Shown here: piece after piece, positions 19,738 through 29,126 of the stretch
Layout: each line of letters starts with the position of its first letter
Numbering within the stretch: position 1 is the stretch's first letter
Origin: Stieleria varia
GTDB lineage: Bacteria; Planctomycetota; Planctomycetia; Pirellulales; Pirellulaceae
Direction of reading: 5' to 3'
Length of the DNA: 64,000 nucleotides
Assembly (NCBI RefSeq): GCF_038443385.1
Contig: NZ_CP151726.1
Location: 5,456,001 to 5,520,000, forward strand
Position numbers and translations under genes: made by a program
The notes under the pieces: model-generated
Databases searched by the model: none
What the model saw: only the letters and a program-made list of their open reading frames with translations
Told to the model about the DNA's origin: nothing

Positions 19738-21711
19738 CTAGTTGCCATCCGCAGATTCAGGGGCTTCGTCGTCACCGGATTCTGCCGGAGCATCTTCTTC
19801 GGCTGGCTTCTCGCCGTCGGCTGGCTCTTCGGTCGATTCAGGTTTTTCGTCAGCAGGCTTTTCTTCAGCCGCTTTCTTTTCAGCTTCGGCCTTTTCAGCG
19901 GCAGCTTTCTCCTCAGCAGCCTTCTTCTCTGCTGCAGCTTTTTCAGCGGCAGCTTTTTCCTCAGCAGCCTTTTCGGCGGCCATCTTTTCTTCGGCAGCCT
20001 TCTTTTCAGCAGCCGCTTTCTCGGCAGCCATCTTCTCAGCCTCGGCCTTCTCAGCGGCTGCTTTTTCTTCAGCGGCTTTCTTTTCCGCAGCTGCTTTCTC
20101 GGCAGCCATCTTCTCAGCAGCCGCTTTCTCAGCAGCAGCCTTTTCTTCGGCGGCTTTCTTCTCAGCAGCAGCCTTCTCTGCCGCCATCTTTTCAGCAGCG
20201 GCCTTTTCGTCAGCAGCTTTCTTCTCTGCGGCAGCCTTTTCAGCAGCCATCTTCTCAGCAGCAGCTTTCTCTTCTGCTGCCTTTGCCGCGAGTGCTTCCG
20301 GTGTCGACGCGGCTGCCTTCTCGGCTTCCGCTTTTTCTGCCGCAGCCTTCTCCGCAGCAGCTTTCAATGCAGCATCGACGGTTGCTTTCTTTTTCTCGAT
20401 TTCGGCCTTCATATTTGGAGGCACCAAGTCCATCGATCCGTTCTGACTCTTCTGCAGAGCGCGGACGTAAGCGACGATCGCCCAACGGTCACGCAACTTG
20501 ATTTGTGACGCGTAACCCGGCATTTTGCGGATGCCGTTGCTGATGGTGCTGAACAGCTTTCCATCGGGATACTTGTCGCTAAACAGCGTGTCCTGGTGCA
20601 TCGACGCGGGTGGAACCCAAGTGTCGGCCATGATCTGTTGAGCACGGCGATTGACCAACCCATTTCCCTTTCCGTCGGCTCCGTGGCAGACGGCACAGTA
20701 AATGTTGAATTGCTGCTGCCCACGCTCCATCAGTTCCGCATCGACCGTGACGGGATTCTCGGTCAACCACGGTGTCGTTTCCATGACCGACGGAGCTTCC
20801 GCAGCCGGCGGCTGCTCGGCACCTTGCGTGTAAAACGCGACCAGACGTTCGGCACGCTCGGAATCGGACGCAAGCAATTTTTGCATGTCGATACCAAACT
20901 GCATATCGAGGTTCTCGTCAAACTGACCGCGAGCAACAGTGCCGGGCACATCGGGACGCATGGCACGGCTGTCTGCGAACAGTGACGTGGTCTGTTGGGC
21001 ATCTCGCGAAGGCGAAAAGTCCATGTCATAGAAAATGTGGAACCGAGGCTGGCTGCTCGTCGTCACTCGCATTTTCAACACGATCAGCAACGGGATGACC
21101 GACGCGGCGACCGACAGTCCCCAAACCATGTAGATGAAACGCGGCACTTTCTTGGGCGAGTCATCCTCAACGACTTCGTTGATGTACTGACTGCCTGTCG
21201 CGTCAAACAGCTTCCTCACTCCAGCGGAGTTGTAACGCTCGTCTTTGGCGTCGATGTACAGAAAGAACCGGTCGTCGGTCGCACGATCGAATCGTGGATC
21301 GGTGAACACGGGATTGCTGAACTTGGGCAGTCCGTTGAGCGCCCACATCCCAAAGAATGTTCCAAAGGACGCGAGCAAAATCGTCAACTCGAACGCGACA
21401 GGCATGAATGCCGGCAGCGAAATGTAAGGTTTGCCCGAGATGATGTACGGGTAGTCGATCGAGTTCATCCAGATCTGCATCACCAAGGCGATGGCGGTCC
21501 CGGTCAAACCCGCGGCAAGTGCGATCCATGGCAAGATCGTCGGCTTGATCCCCAACGCTTTGTCGATTCCGTGAACGGGAAACGGCGTGAACGCGTCGGT
21601 CTTGGTGTATCCGGCTTCGCGGACACGGTTACAGGCGTCCAACAAAGAATCCACCGTGGTGAATTCGGCCATCATGCCGTGGACAGTCGTTTCGGTTTTT
21701 TTCTCAGACAT
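19738..21711 (-). CDS. actDE: fused ActD-ActE subunit with long Ala/Glu/Lys repeat tail
   Basis: A 657-residue fusion of two Alternative Complex III subunits. Residues 1-175 are ActD-like (DUF3341): AEFTTVDSLLDACNRVREAG, then two membrane helices. A third helix at about 185-203 precedes the ActE-like monohaem cytochrome c domain, with CAVCHGADGKGNG near residue 335 and the distal Met in GIRKMPGYASQI. From about residue 437 to 645 the protein is almost only Ala, Glu and Lys with some Met, in repeats of AAAEKKAAEEKAAAEK type. It ends in an acidic Pro/Ser/Glu tail. Such a repeat predicts a long, stable single alpha helix outside the membrane. In Rhodothermus ActD and ActE are separate and the tail is absent. 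Confidence 0.92.
   Translation of the reverse strand: MSEKKTETTVHGMMAEFTTVDSLLDACNRVREAGYTKTDAFTPFPVHGIDKALGIKPTILPWIALAAGLTGTAIALVMQIWMNSIDYPYIISGKPYISLPAFMPVAFELTILLASFGTFFGMWALNGLPKFSNPVFTDPRFDRATDDRFFLYIDAKDERYNSAGVRKLFDATGSQYINEVVEDDSPKKVPRFIYMVWGLSVAASVIPLLIVLKMRVTTSSQPRFHIFYDMDFSPSRDAQQTTSLFADSRAMRPDVPGTVARGQFDENLDMQFGIDMQKLLASDSERAERLVAFYTQGAEQPPAAEAPSVMETTPWLTENPVTVDAELMERGQQQFNIYCAVCHGADGKGNGLVNRRAQQIMADTWVPPASMHQDTLFSDKYPDGKLFSTISNGIRKMPGYASQIKLRDRWAIVAYVRALQKSQNGSMDLVPPNMKAEIEKKKATVDAALKAAAEKAAAEKAEAEKAAASTPEALAAKAAEEKAAAEKMAAEKAAAEKKAADEKAAAEKMAAEKAAAEKKAAEEKAAAEKAAAEKMAAEKAAAEKKAAEEKAAAEKAEAEKMAAEKAAAEKKAAEEKMAAEKAAEEKAAAEKAAAEKKAAEEKAAAEKAEAEKKAAEEKPADEKPESTEEPADGEKPAEEDAPAESGDDEAPESADGN
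19860..20395 (-). repeat. low-complexity tandem codons for (AAAEK/AAEEK)n
   Basis: Imperfect 15-33-base tandem repeats coding for Ala-Ala-Glu-Lys permutations, occasionally with Met. They are read on the minus strand as the C-terminal tail of ActDE. The opposite strand reads as spurious Ser/Phe/Leu-rich frames. Repeats of this kind are prone to length change by slippage. Confidence 0.9.
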
Positions 21712-21746
21712 CGTATTGTCAGTGTGGTTTGAAAATCAAACGACCC

Positions 21747-23156
21747 TTAGTGATCTCCGTGCTTGTGCGACATGTGAATTTGCTTGGCCAAGGTGGCTTT
21801 GGTCTCCGCCATGTTGATGACGGGCATCAAGCGACAGAACAGCAAAAACAGTGTGAAGAACAATCCGAATGATCCGATCAACATCGACCAGTCGACCCAC
21901 GTCGGAGTGAAGTAGGCCCAGGCACTGGGCAAGTAATCTCGCGAAAGGCTGGTCACGACGATCACAAATCGTTCGAACCACATTCCGATGTTGACGAAGA
22001 TACAAATCAAGACAATCAGCCATGGCGTTGTCCTGCATTTCTTGAACCAGAACAATTGGGGGCTGATCACGTTGCAGGTGACCATGGTCCAGTAAGCCCA
22101 CCAGTACGGGCCAAACGCACGGTTGGTGAACGCGAACTGTTCTTCGCCGACTTGGCCGTACCACGCGATGAAGAACTCGGTCCCGTATGCCAAACCGACG
22201 ATCGAACCCGTCGCCAGGATGATTTTGCACATGTTGTCCATGTGTCGAACCGTGATCAGTTTTTCCAGACCCAACATCGAGCGGGCGGGTACCATCAGCG
22301 TCAGCACCATGGCGAAACCGCTGAAGATCGCACCGGCGACGAAGTAAGGTGGGAAGATCGTCGTGTGCCACCCGGGAACCTGCGAAACCGCGAAGTCAAA
22401 GGACACGATCGTGTGCACCGAAAGCACCAGCGGGGCGGCGAATGCAGCCAACAACGCATACGCTTTTTCATAACGCATCCAGTGACGCGACGAACCGCTC
22501 CAGCCAAGGCACAGGATTCCGTAAGCCATGCGACGCCATTTGTTGGTCGATCGATCGCGGAACGTTGCCAAGTCCGGCACCATCCCCATGTACCAGAACA
22601 ACAGCGAAACGGTTCCGTACGTGCTGACCGCGAAGACGTCCCACAGCAGTGGGCTGCGGAATTGGGGCCACATCCACAGGTTCAAACTGGGATAGGGCGC
22701 CAACCAGAATGCCAACCAAGCACGACCGACGTGGATACCCGGGAAAGTTCCCGCACAGGCGACCGCGAAGATCGTCATGGCCTCGGCCGCGCGGTTGATG
22801 CTGGTCCGCCATTCTTGTCGGAACAGATACAAAATCGCACTGATCAAGGTTCCGGCGTGACCGATACCGACCCAGAACACGAAGTTCACGATGGGCCAGC
22901 CCCAGAAGATGGGCGAACGGTTGCCCCAAACCCCGACACCGGTGTAGATCAAGTACGCGATACAGAGGCCGAGCCACTGCAGCAATGCGAACGAGATCAG
23001 GAAACCGATCACCCAACCCTTGCTGGGCGGACGCTCGGCAACCTGGCACACCGACTCGGTGATATCGTGGTACGTCGTTTCACCGAGAACAAGCGGGGCT
23101 CGTTCTCCTGGGCGTTCGACGGTGTTGTCCAATCCGTTTGGAATGGCTAGTGACAT
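21747..23156 (-). CDS. actC: Alternative Complex III quinone-binding membrane subunit ActC
   Basis: NrfD/PsrC-like membrane protein of 469 residues with about ten helices. Typical motifs are [76 protein letters not shown] and [17 protein letters not shown]. The N-terminus is cytoplasmic and short, and the C-terminus ends in a His-containing tail (HMSHKHGDH). The gene follows actB by 107 bases and precedes actDE by 35. Known role of the family: with ActB and ActF it forms the quinol site facing the Fe-S chain. Confidence 0.94.
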   Translation of the reverse strand: MSLAIPNGLDNTVERPGERAPLVLGETTYHDITESVCQVAERPPSKGWVIGFLISFALLQWLGLCIAYLIYTGVGVWGNRSPIFWGWPIVNFVFWVGIGHAGTLISAILYLFRQEWRTSINRAAEAMTIFAVACAGTFPGIHVGRAWLAFWLAPYPSLNLWMWPQFRSPLLWDVFAVSTYGTVSLLFWYMGMVPDLATFRDRSTNKWRRMAYGILCLGWSGSSRHWMRYEKAYALLAAFAAPLVLSVHTIVSFDFAVSQVPGWHTTIFPPYFVAGAIFSGFAMVLTLMVPARSMLGLEKLITVRHMDNMCKIILATGSIVGLAYGTEFFIAWYGQVGEEQFAFTNRAFGPYWWAYWTMVTCNVISPQLFWFKKCRTTPWLIVLICIFVNIGMWFERFVIVVTSLSRDYLPSAWAYFTPTWVDWSMLIGSFGLFFTLFLLFCRLMPVINMAETKATLAKQIHMSHKHGDH

Positions 23157-23263
23157 GATGGATTAGCGGTTAGCTGTGGGCGTTAAGCAAATTGCAATGA
23201 CGTCGTGCGACCGACCGAACTGGCTTCGATAAAAAACCAAATTCGATCAAGTCCTTCTTTTCT

Positions 23264-26200
23264 CTACTCTTTGTTCTCGTTTGCCGGCTTCTCAGCGGCG
23301 GCACCCTCACCGGCTTCTGCCGTTGAGTGTCCTTCAGCGGGATGATCGTGGCCGTCTGCGGCCGAGTCGTGGCCGTCACCACGGTGTGCGTCCGCGCCAT
23401 GGTCGTCATGGCCATGTTTGTGCGAATGCAGATCGTTGAAGTCCTCGATCTGCTTCATCGTCCACAAACGACGGTGCGGATTGCGGACGCGTGCCAAGTA
23501 CTCGGTTCGTGGCTTGACGTTGAGTTGTTCCAGCATTCCATAAGCACGCTCGTTGGCTTGCTTTTTGGAAACCGCAGACTCCGCATCGGCAACATTACCG
23601 AAATCGATCGCGTTGGTCGGACAGGCAGACTGACAAGCCGTGATGACGTCGCCGTCGGCGATTCGCCGGCCTGCGACGCGAGCCGCGATCTTGCCCTTTT
23701 CGACTCGTTGGATGCAGTAGGTACACTTTTCCATCACACCGCGGCCACGCACGGTGACGTCGGGATTAAGTACCAACGACTGCAGCTTGCGGTTCGCTTT
23801 ATCGATGTTCGATTCGTAAGCATCGATGCCGTAGCCGACGCCGACGTCTTCGTTGTAATTGAAGTAGTTGAATCGGCGGACTTTGAAGGGACAGTTATTG
23901 GCACAGTAACGCGTGCCGATACAGCGGTTGTAAGCCATCGCATTGATGCCTTCCTCCGTGTGAACCGTCGCAGCCACCGGGCATACTTGTTCACAAGGAG
24001 CGGTTTCGCAGTGCACACAAGCCATTGGCTGGTGAACCACATCCGCGTTGTCTTCGTCACCTTGGAAATAACGATCGATTCGCAGCCAGTGCATTTCACG
24101 GCTGTTCTTGACTTGCTCTTTGCCGACGATCGGAACGTTGTTCTCGCTTTGACAAGCGATCACGCAAGCGTTGCACCCGATGCACTTGGTCAAGTCGATC
24201 GCCATGCCCCACTGGGGAAGGAAGCTCAGTTCAGGATCACGCTCGATCGCGACGATCGGCTCGGTGTGCAGCGACTGGTGGTCACCGACCTTGGGAACGT
24301 GCGGGCCCTTGGCACTGGCGAAGTCCGGCAGCTTCTTCATCAGATCCGCGGTTCCTTCGCGAATCAGCGAGAAACTACGTCGCTCGGTTTCGTCACGACC
24401 ACGCTCATCGATCGCCCAGTGATCCTGGGTGGTCGCAAACTCGTACTCGGAATAATTCGGACGGCCCTCGACTTTGTACGCGATGTGCATCGCGTCTTTG
24501 GTGCGGATCGGCGAAACATCGACACCCACGACATCGACATCGTACGCTGGGTATCCACCAACCATGCCGACTCGGGTACGTCCGTATCCGATTGCCGCAG
24601 TCACGACACCGGGCGCACAGCCTGGAATCAGGAACACCGGCAACTGAATCTTTGCCCCGTCGCGTCGCAACGTGACCGTTTGTTCGTGCGTGATCTGGAG
24701 TTTTTCAGCCGTCGCAGGGCTCATGACGGCGGCGTTGTCCCACACCAGCTTGGTCACCGAGTGAGGCATCTCTTGCAGCCACGCGTTGTTGGCGAATCGG
24801 CCATCATAGAGCGCCTCCGAGGGCGTGAAGATGACTTCGATGTCATCCTGGTTGATGTCTTTTCGTTCCAGCGCCACTGGAGCTTCCTTGGGCAACTCAG
24901 GTGCCTTGCCGGTCACCTTCATCTCGCTCGCGTCGGGCTTGATCTCATCCAAGAATCCGTCGTGCAACAATTTTCGCCACTCACGCTCGCTCAGCGATTC
25001 ACCACGTATGACGTCAGCAGATCGACGAACGATCTTGGAGCCTTCCGTCACGTCGGCGTCCAGCATGCCGGCGATCAACTCGCAAGCCGTGCGTCCACCC
25101 ATCAAGGGCAGGATCTGCGGTTGGCAAACGCCGTAGTGACCGTCGGGAGTGACCACGTCGCCCCACGACTCCAGCGGGTGAGCCAACGGCAGCGACCACG
25201 TGCACAACGCGGCGGTCTCGTCGTCGTAGTCACCCAAGTAAATTGAGTTCTCGATCGTCTTCAGGGCGTCACCAAAGGCGATGTCACTGGGGGCGGTCGC
25301 GACAGGATTGTTGCCCAAGATCAGCAACGTTTGCACTTTGCCGTCGGTCATCTTGCTCGTCAGTTCGTCCAGCGAAACCGTCGTCAAGTCGCCGTCGATT
25401 TCGGGGGCAAACTTCTGAATCGTTCCGAGTGAACCAAGTTTCTCGTTCATCGCGATGCCGGCCGCGACCATGTCCGCACCCAAGGCTTCGCCGACCACCA
25501 CCACCGCCTCACCGTCACCGGCCTCGGCAATGTCATGGGACAAAACATCCAGGAATCGCTCCAGTCGCTCGGCAGCCGTGACCTTTGGATCATTGAACGC
25601 AAGTTCTTCCGCAGGATGGTCGTGTGAGCCGCCGCCCTTGAGCTGTTCCACTCGCAGCGCCAAGTCCGACAGGAAGGCCGGCATTTGGCTGGGGCGAAGC
25701 GCCAAACGCGAGTCCGCCATCGTCCCCGTCGCCGTGTAGCCGCCTTCGACGACATACATGCGACTCATCATGCCTTCGTCTGGATCGCGATTGGCCGCGT
25801 ATCCTTTGGCGTTGGCCAGGAAACCAGGGTCGGTTCCCAAAATGTCTGCTTCCAGCGTCAGGATCACTTTGGCTTTCGCCAAATCCAATGTCTGACGTGC
25901 GGGTTTGCCGAACATCGTCGTCGTCGCGTTTCGCATCACATCGGCGCCGACACTGTCGTATCGTGCTACGGTTGCACCGGGCAACTCCGTGACCAGATCT
26001 TGAACGGCTCGAACGATCGACGGCGACCGAGTCGGCCCCATCAACACGGCGAAACCTGCTCCGTCTCCGTTTTCCTTTGCTGTCGTGATCAGCTCAGGAG
26101 CAACCTCATCAAACTCCGACCAGTCGACTTCCATGCGTCGCTCAGGACCGCGACGCAACACAAAACCGTCGTCGCCGCGTGAACGATCGGGATCGAACAA

Positions 26201-26641
26201 CGTCAGAATGGATGCTTGCGAGAAAACGTCCGTTCCGCCGCCCGCTGGGTGCAACGGGTTGGCTTCGATTTTCAACGGGCGTCCATCGACGCAATTGATC
26301 AGGACGTTGTAAACACGATCGGCGAGTTCGAAATTGGTGGCTCGCGAGTAAGTCTCACCGGGCACGCGTCCTTCCGGGCGGATCACGAACGGGGCGATCG
26401 TTTCCTCCGGATAACGGCAACCGGTTGCTCCGGCCATTGCCAAGGATGCACCCATCAACTGGATCCATCGGCGACGCGAAACGCCCGCCGGGAATTCAGA
26501 TGCAGCGACAGGGAACTCACGATCCAAGTACTGTTGAAAGTCTTCGCGGTCTTGCAGCTCGGCAAAGCTGCGCCAATAGCGAGGACCATCCTGCGTAGCG
26601 CTGGATTCGGTTTTCTGATCAGCCAAGTCGTTCAGGGTCAT
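23264..26641 (-). CDS. actB: Alternative Complex III subunit ActB, molybdopterin-oxidoreductase-like plus Fe-S domain
   Basis: A 1125-residue peripheral subunit. A twin-arginine-like leader lies internally (RRRWIQLMGASLAMAGATG, about residues 56-74) after a short cytoplasmic-type N-terminus, as is usual for ActB. Residues 80-790 form the molybdopterin-oxidoreductase-like part, which in this family lacks the cofactor. The C-terminal part is ferredoxin-like, with cysteine clusters CIGCNACVIAC, CVHCETAPCEQVCP, CIGTRYCANNCP and CTYCIQR plus CQSACP, enough for several Fe-S clusters. The final 60 residues are His/Asp/Gly-rich (HSHKHGHDDHGADAHRGDGH). It starts 45 bases after the actA stop and is part of the same operon. 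Confidence 0.95.
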   Translation of the reverse strand: MTLNDLADQKTESSATQDGPRYWRSFAELQDREDFQQYLDREFPVAASEFPAGVSRRRWIQLMGASLAMAGATGCRYPEETIAPFVIRPEGRVPGETYSRATNFELADRVYNVLINCVDGRPLKIEANPLHPAGGGTDVFSQASILTLFDPDRSRGDDGFVLRRGPERRMEVDWSEFDEVAPELITTAKENGDGAGFAVLMGPTRSPSIVRAVQDLVTELPGATVARYDSVGADVMRNATTTMFGKPARQTLDLAKAKVILTLEADILGTDPGFLANAKGYAANRDPDEGMMSRMYVVEGGYTATGTMADSRLALRPSQMPAFLSDLALRVEQLKGGGSHDHPAEELAFNDPKVTAAERLERFLDVLSHDIAEAGDGEAVVVVGEALGADMVAAGIAMNEKLGSLGTIQKFAPEIDGDLTTVSLDELTSKMTDGKVQTLLILGNNPVATAPSDIAFGDALKTIENSIYLGDYDDETAALCTWSLPLAHPLESWGDVVTPDGHYGVCQPQILPLMGGRTACELIAGMLDADVTEGSKIVRRSADVIRGESLSEREWRKLLHDGFLDEIKPDASEMKVTGKAPELPKEAPVALERKDINQDDIEVIFTPSEALYDGRFANNAWLQEMPHSVTKLVWDNAAVMSPATAEKLQITHEQTVTLRRDGAKIQLPVFLIPGCAPGVVTAAIGYGRTRVGMVGGYPAYDVDVVGVDVSPIRTKDAMHIAYKVEGRPNYSEYEFATTQDHWAIDERGRDETERRSFSLIREGTADLMKKLPDFASAKGPHVPKVGDHQSLHTEPIVAIERDPELSFLPQWGMAIDLTKCIGCNACVIACQSENNVPIVGKEQVKNSREMHWLRIDRYFQGDEDNADVVHQPMACVHCETAPCEQVCPVAATVHTEEGINAMAYNRCIGTRYCANNCPFKVRRFNYFNYNEDVGVGYGIDAYESNIDKANRKLQSLVLNPDVTVRGRGVMEKCTYCIQRVEKGKIAARVAGRRIADGDVITACQSACPTNAIDFGNVADAESAVSKKQANERAYGMLEQLNVKPRTEYLARVRNPHRRLWTMKQIEDFNDLHSHKHGHDDHGADAHRGDGHDSAADGHDHPAEGHSTAEAGEGAAAEKPANENKE

Positions 26642-26686
26642 TATGATTGCGACGACAACGAGAGGAGTCGAAGGTGAAAGTTTGAG

Positions 26687-27382
26687 TTACCGGTGACAGA
26701 CCGCACAGTTGCGCTGCGGATGAATGTTTTGTTCTGCGCGAACTTGCTTCGCAAATGCTTCTTGATCCCAATCCGCCGGCGGCTCCCAATCGAGCTTGGT
26801 CACAAACTCCTTGGGACGCAGATGCTCGTTCGGATTTTGGTGACAGCCGATGCACCAAGCCATCGATAACGGCTTGTCCTGATGGACGACTTCCATCTGA
26901 TCGATACGGCCGTGACAGGAAACGCAACTGACGCCTGAGTTCACGTGAGCGGAGTGGTTGAAATAAACGAACTCCGGCAAGTTGTGAATTCGTTTCCAGG
27001 CAACGCTCTTGCCCGTCTTCCAACTTTCGTGGATCGGTGCCAGCTTCGGTGCCGAGCCAACCGGGTGAACCGCAGCAAGCGCGGTCTGGCCGGCATCATT
27101 CTTGGGGCTGTGGCAATTGATACACGTTGCCGTCGGCGGAACCGCGGCATGCGCGGCTTCAAACACCGTGTTGTGACAGTATCTACAGTCCAGCTTTAAC
27201 TGCCCCGCGTGAATGGCGTGGCTAAAGGGGACCGGTTGTTCGGGTTTGTAACCGATGTTGAGCGTCACGGGGTCTGTGACCAGACCTCCCATAGCAACTG
27301 CGAACAAGCCTCCGCCTGCGATCGCAGCACCAGCGACGAGCAAAAAAGTGTTAACCCAGCGTGGAAACAGGAAACGTTGCAT
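26687..27382 (-). CDS. actA: Alternative Complex III pentahaem cytochrome c subunit ActA
   Basis: Cytochrome of 231 residues with one N-terminal membrane anchor (residues 9-33, VNTFLLVAGAAIAGGGLFAV). Five haem-binding CXXCH motifs are present: CRYCH, CINCH, CVSCH, CIGCH and CAVCH. Additional His residues (FSHAIHAG, FNHSAHV) are likely distal ligands. Five haems match the Rhodothermus ActA. It is the first gene of the respiratory operon and is preceded by a good promoter candidate at 27464-27493. It would accept electrons in the periplasm and pass them toward ActE and the caa3 oxidase. Confidence 0.94.
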   Translation of the reverse strand: MQRFLFPRWVNTFLLVAGAAIAGGGLFAVAMGGLVTDPVTLNIGYKPEQPVPFSHAIHAGQLKLDCRYCHNTVFEAAHAAVPPTATCINCHSPKNDAGQTALAAVHPVGSAPKLAPIHESWKTGKSVAWKRIHNLPEFVYFNHSAHVNSGVSCVSCHGRIDQMEVVHQDKPLSMAWCIGCHQNPNEHLRPKEFVTKLDWEPPADWDQEAFAKQVRAEQNIHPQRNCAVCHR

Positions 27383-27440
27383 GATCCTTTGGCCGCTGTG
27401 GTGCAGCGGCGGACAACAGCATGAGTGGTGAAAGAGCCTC

Positions 27441-27456
27441 TGTGAAGAACTTCACA
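27441..27456. promoter_or_regulatory. inverted repeat TGTGAAG-AA-CTTCACA at the expected actA start of transcription
   Basis: Perfect 7-bp arms around two bases, just downstream of the -10 box of the actA promoter candidate. Its position would let a dimeric regulator block or sense initiation of the respiratory operon. It could also form a small hairpin in the leader RNA. Confidence 0.45.
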
Positions 27457-27463
27457 GGCGTAG

Positions 27464-27493
27464 AGTATCGCGGTACTGCAAGCAATCTGGCAA
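27464..27493 (-). promoter_or_regulatory. sigma70-like promoter candidate for the actA operon
   Basis: Read on the minus strand: -35 TTGCCA (27488-27493), an 18-base spacer and -10 GATACT (27464-27469). The predicted start lies near 27457, about 75 bases before actA. It is the only good match in the 210-base intergenic space. Confidence 0.45.
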
Positions 27494-27592
27494 GGGCAGC
27501 GAACAAGCGAGCGACATTGTGTCGCACAAGCACAAGCGGGCGACGCGGTCACAGGTCATCACAAGCCATCACAACCAGCGAAAACCGGACCA

Positions 27593-28693
27593 TCAGCACC
27601 ACCACTGGCCGTCCGCGGTCACCGGTGTGACATCGCACCGCATCGACTGCATCGCCGATGCAAGCTCGCTGGCGGCCCAAACCAAGTCGTCGATCTCCAA
27701 ACGATACTCGGGCCAACGCCACCCGGCAGGCCACATTTGGTGCGGCGCAGGCCACTGCGTCTCCGCGGTCGTGCGGTGCATGCGGGCCACTAATCGAGGC
27801 ACCGTCTCCAGCGTCGTGTACTGACTTTGCAAACTGGGCAGCTTGGGCAGGTAAGCAGAGACCCACGGCTGGTCACCGATGGAAATGATTGGCTCGCCGG
27901 TTTCAAACCAGTCACCGTTGGAACCTTGTTGCGACGGCCCCTTTGGGGAGGCGGTGTCTTGATCGAAAACAGCGGGGCGGTCTACGTGCAGCGGCTGTTC
28001 GCCGTTTCCACTTCGGTTCCCTTCGCGGAGGATGGCGGCCGGGGTGTTGCCGACGACCGCCATCGGAGGAGGCAACGGGCGGGCAGCGAAGGTCTGCATG
28101 CCGTGGTTTTCTTGCAGTAAACGGCAAAGCTCTGCACGGGTCTCCAGGTCGCCCCCGACCAGGGCGATCGAAGGCACCCCGGCATTGAGGTGCTCCGCCA
28201 AACGTTGCAAAGTCCAGCCGAATCGCGGATCCCGAAACTCGGCGGCGACGTCGCACGCCGGCTGCAAAACAAACTGCCGCGCGGTGTATCGAGGATGGGG
28301 CACGATAAGCCCGGTCCCGCCGCCGACCAATTGCCCGTGCAGCACCACATCTAAATCGATCGAGCGCGCGTCCCATCGCCGCTTTCGCTGCCGACCCAGC
28401 TCGGTTTCCAAATGTTGCAGCAACAGCAAGACTTCACGAGCTGATGCCCGGGTATCAAACGCTGCGACGGCGTTGAGAAACGGTTCTTGCCCCCCTGGAC
28501 CGCCGATCGGAGGTGTTTGGAAAAGCCGGCTGGCGCGAAAGTTGGCGTCTAGCGACGAATCGGCGACCACCGCAGATTGGGAAAGCAACGCAGCGGCGTC
28601 AGCGATCAACCGATGCCGGTCTCCGAGATTGCTGCCGAAACTGACCAAACACTGGTTGATGGGCGGCAAACGGTCGTGCGAATCGGTTTTCAT
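27593..28693 (-). CDS. folK: HPPK (folate biosynthesis) with an unassigned C-terminal domain
   Basis: 6-hydroxymethyl-7,8-dihydropterin pyrophosphokinase in residues 14-175: CLVSFGSNLGDR at the start, SRLFQTPPIGGPGGQEPFLN, then ELGRQRKRRWDARSIDLDVV, which carries the catalytic Arg and Asp residues, and PHPRYTARQFVLQP. HPPK alone is about 160 residues; this protein has 366. The extra part begins with a Rossmann-like strand-turn (SIALVGGDLETRAELCRLLQ) that recalls a degenerate P-loop, followed by a Pro/Ser-rich stretch and WPAPHQMWPAGWRWPEYRLE. I do not recognise that domain. The gene stands alone without other folate genes. Confidence 0.88.
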   Translation of the reverse strand: MKTDSHDRLPPINQCLVSFGSNLGDRHRLIADAAALLSQSAVVADSSLDANFRASRLFQTPPIGGPGGQEPFLNAVAAFDTRASAREVLLLLQHLETELGRQRKRRWDARSIDLDVVLHGQLVGGGTGLIVPHPRYTARQFVLQPACDVAAEFRDPRFGWTLQRLAEHLNAGVPSIALVGGDLETRAELCRLLQENHGMQTFAARPLPPPMAVVGNTPAAILREGNRSGNGEQPLHVDRPAVFDQDTASPKGPSQQGSNGDWFETGEPIISIGDQPWVSAYLPKLPSLQSQYTTLETVPRLVARMHRTTAETQWPAPHQMWPAGWRWPEYRLEIDDLVWAASELASAMQSMRCDVTPVTADGQWWC

Positions 28694-28794
28694 GATGGTT
28701 TCTCAGTCCACCAATCTTACCAACAAGCCCGCAAGTCTTTCTAGGCTGCCATCAGATGTGATTGACCCCGCATTCGAAGGAGATTGCTGACTTT

Positions 28795-28872
28795 GTGAGC
28801 CGCAAGTCGCTAGCGGGCCTAATGGTGTTGACGGAACCCTTCGAGGCCCGTGGCTAGCGCCATCGGCTCACA
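28795..28872. repeat. GTGAGCC...GGCTCAC palindrome
   Basis: Imperfect inverted repeat with outer arms GTGAGCCG and CGGCTCAC and inner arms GCTAGCGGGCC and GGCCCGTGGCTAGC. It belongs to the same palindrome style as the elements at 11740-11970, 46000-46070 and 48730-48836. Confidence 0.6.
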
Positions 28873-28907
28873 GACACAATGCAACACGACTAAATCAGCA
28901 GTCTCCA

Positions 28908-29070
28908 CAGCTGGGGGAGGTCGGATCGAGCGAAGCAAGATCCGGGAGGGGGCCTACTCGCTACAAACCGCGTTGGTGAACCGATTCCCTCACCCACACC
29001 CCCTCCCTCGCATTCGCCTAAACGGCTCTGCTCGACCTCCCCCAAGTTCCTTGGGGGAGGTGACACGGAG
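28908..29070. repeat. GGGGGAGGTCG / CGACCTCCCCC inverted-repeat element
   Basis: CTGGGGGAGGTCGGATCGAGC near 28912 is matched in inverse orientation by GCTCGACCTCCCCCAAG near 29029. Between them lie short C-rich stretches, and a small hairpin (CCCCCAAGTTCCTTGGGGG) follows. A related hairpin with CTCCCCCAGC is at 60737-60763. No gene is visible. Confidence 0.5.
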
Positions 29071-29126
29071 AGTAAAACGGTGGCTTCAAAAAGACGTGTC
29101 AGCAGCAAACCATGAACAGTCCAACG

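Noticed and set aside
19642-20508. Phe/Leu/Ser-rich and Ala/Ser/Phe-rich frames opposite the ActDE tail
   Set aside because: They are mirror translations of the (AAEK)n repeat.
23327-25246. 639-residue open frame on the plus strand
   Set aside because: Lies entirely opposite actB; composition and lack of motifs fit a shadow frame of a GC-rich gene.
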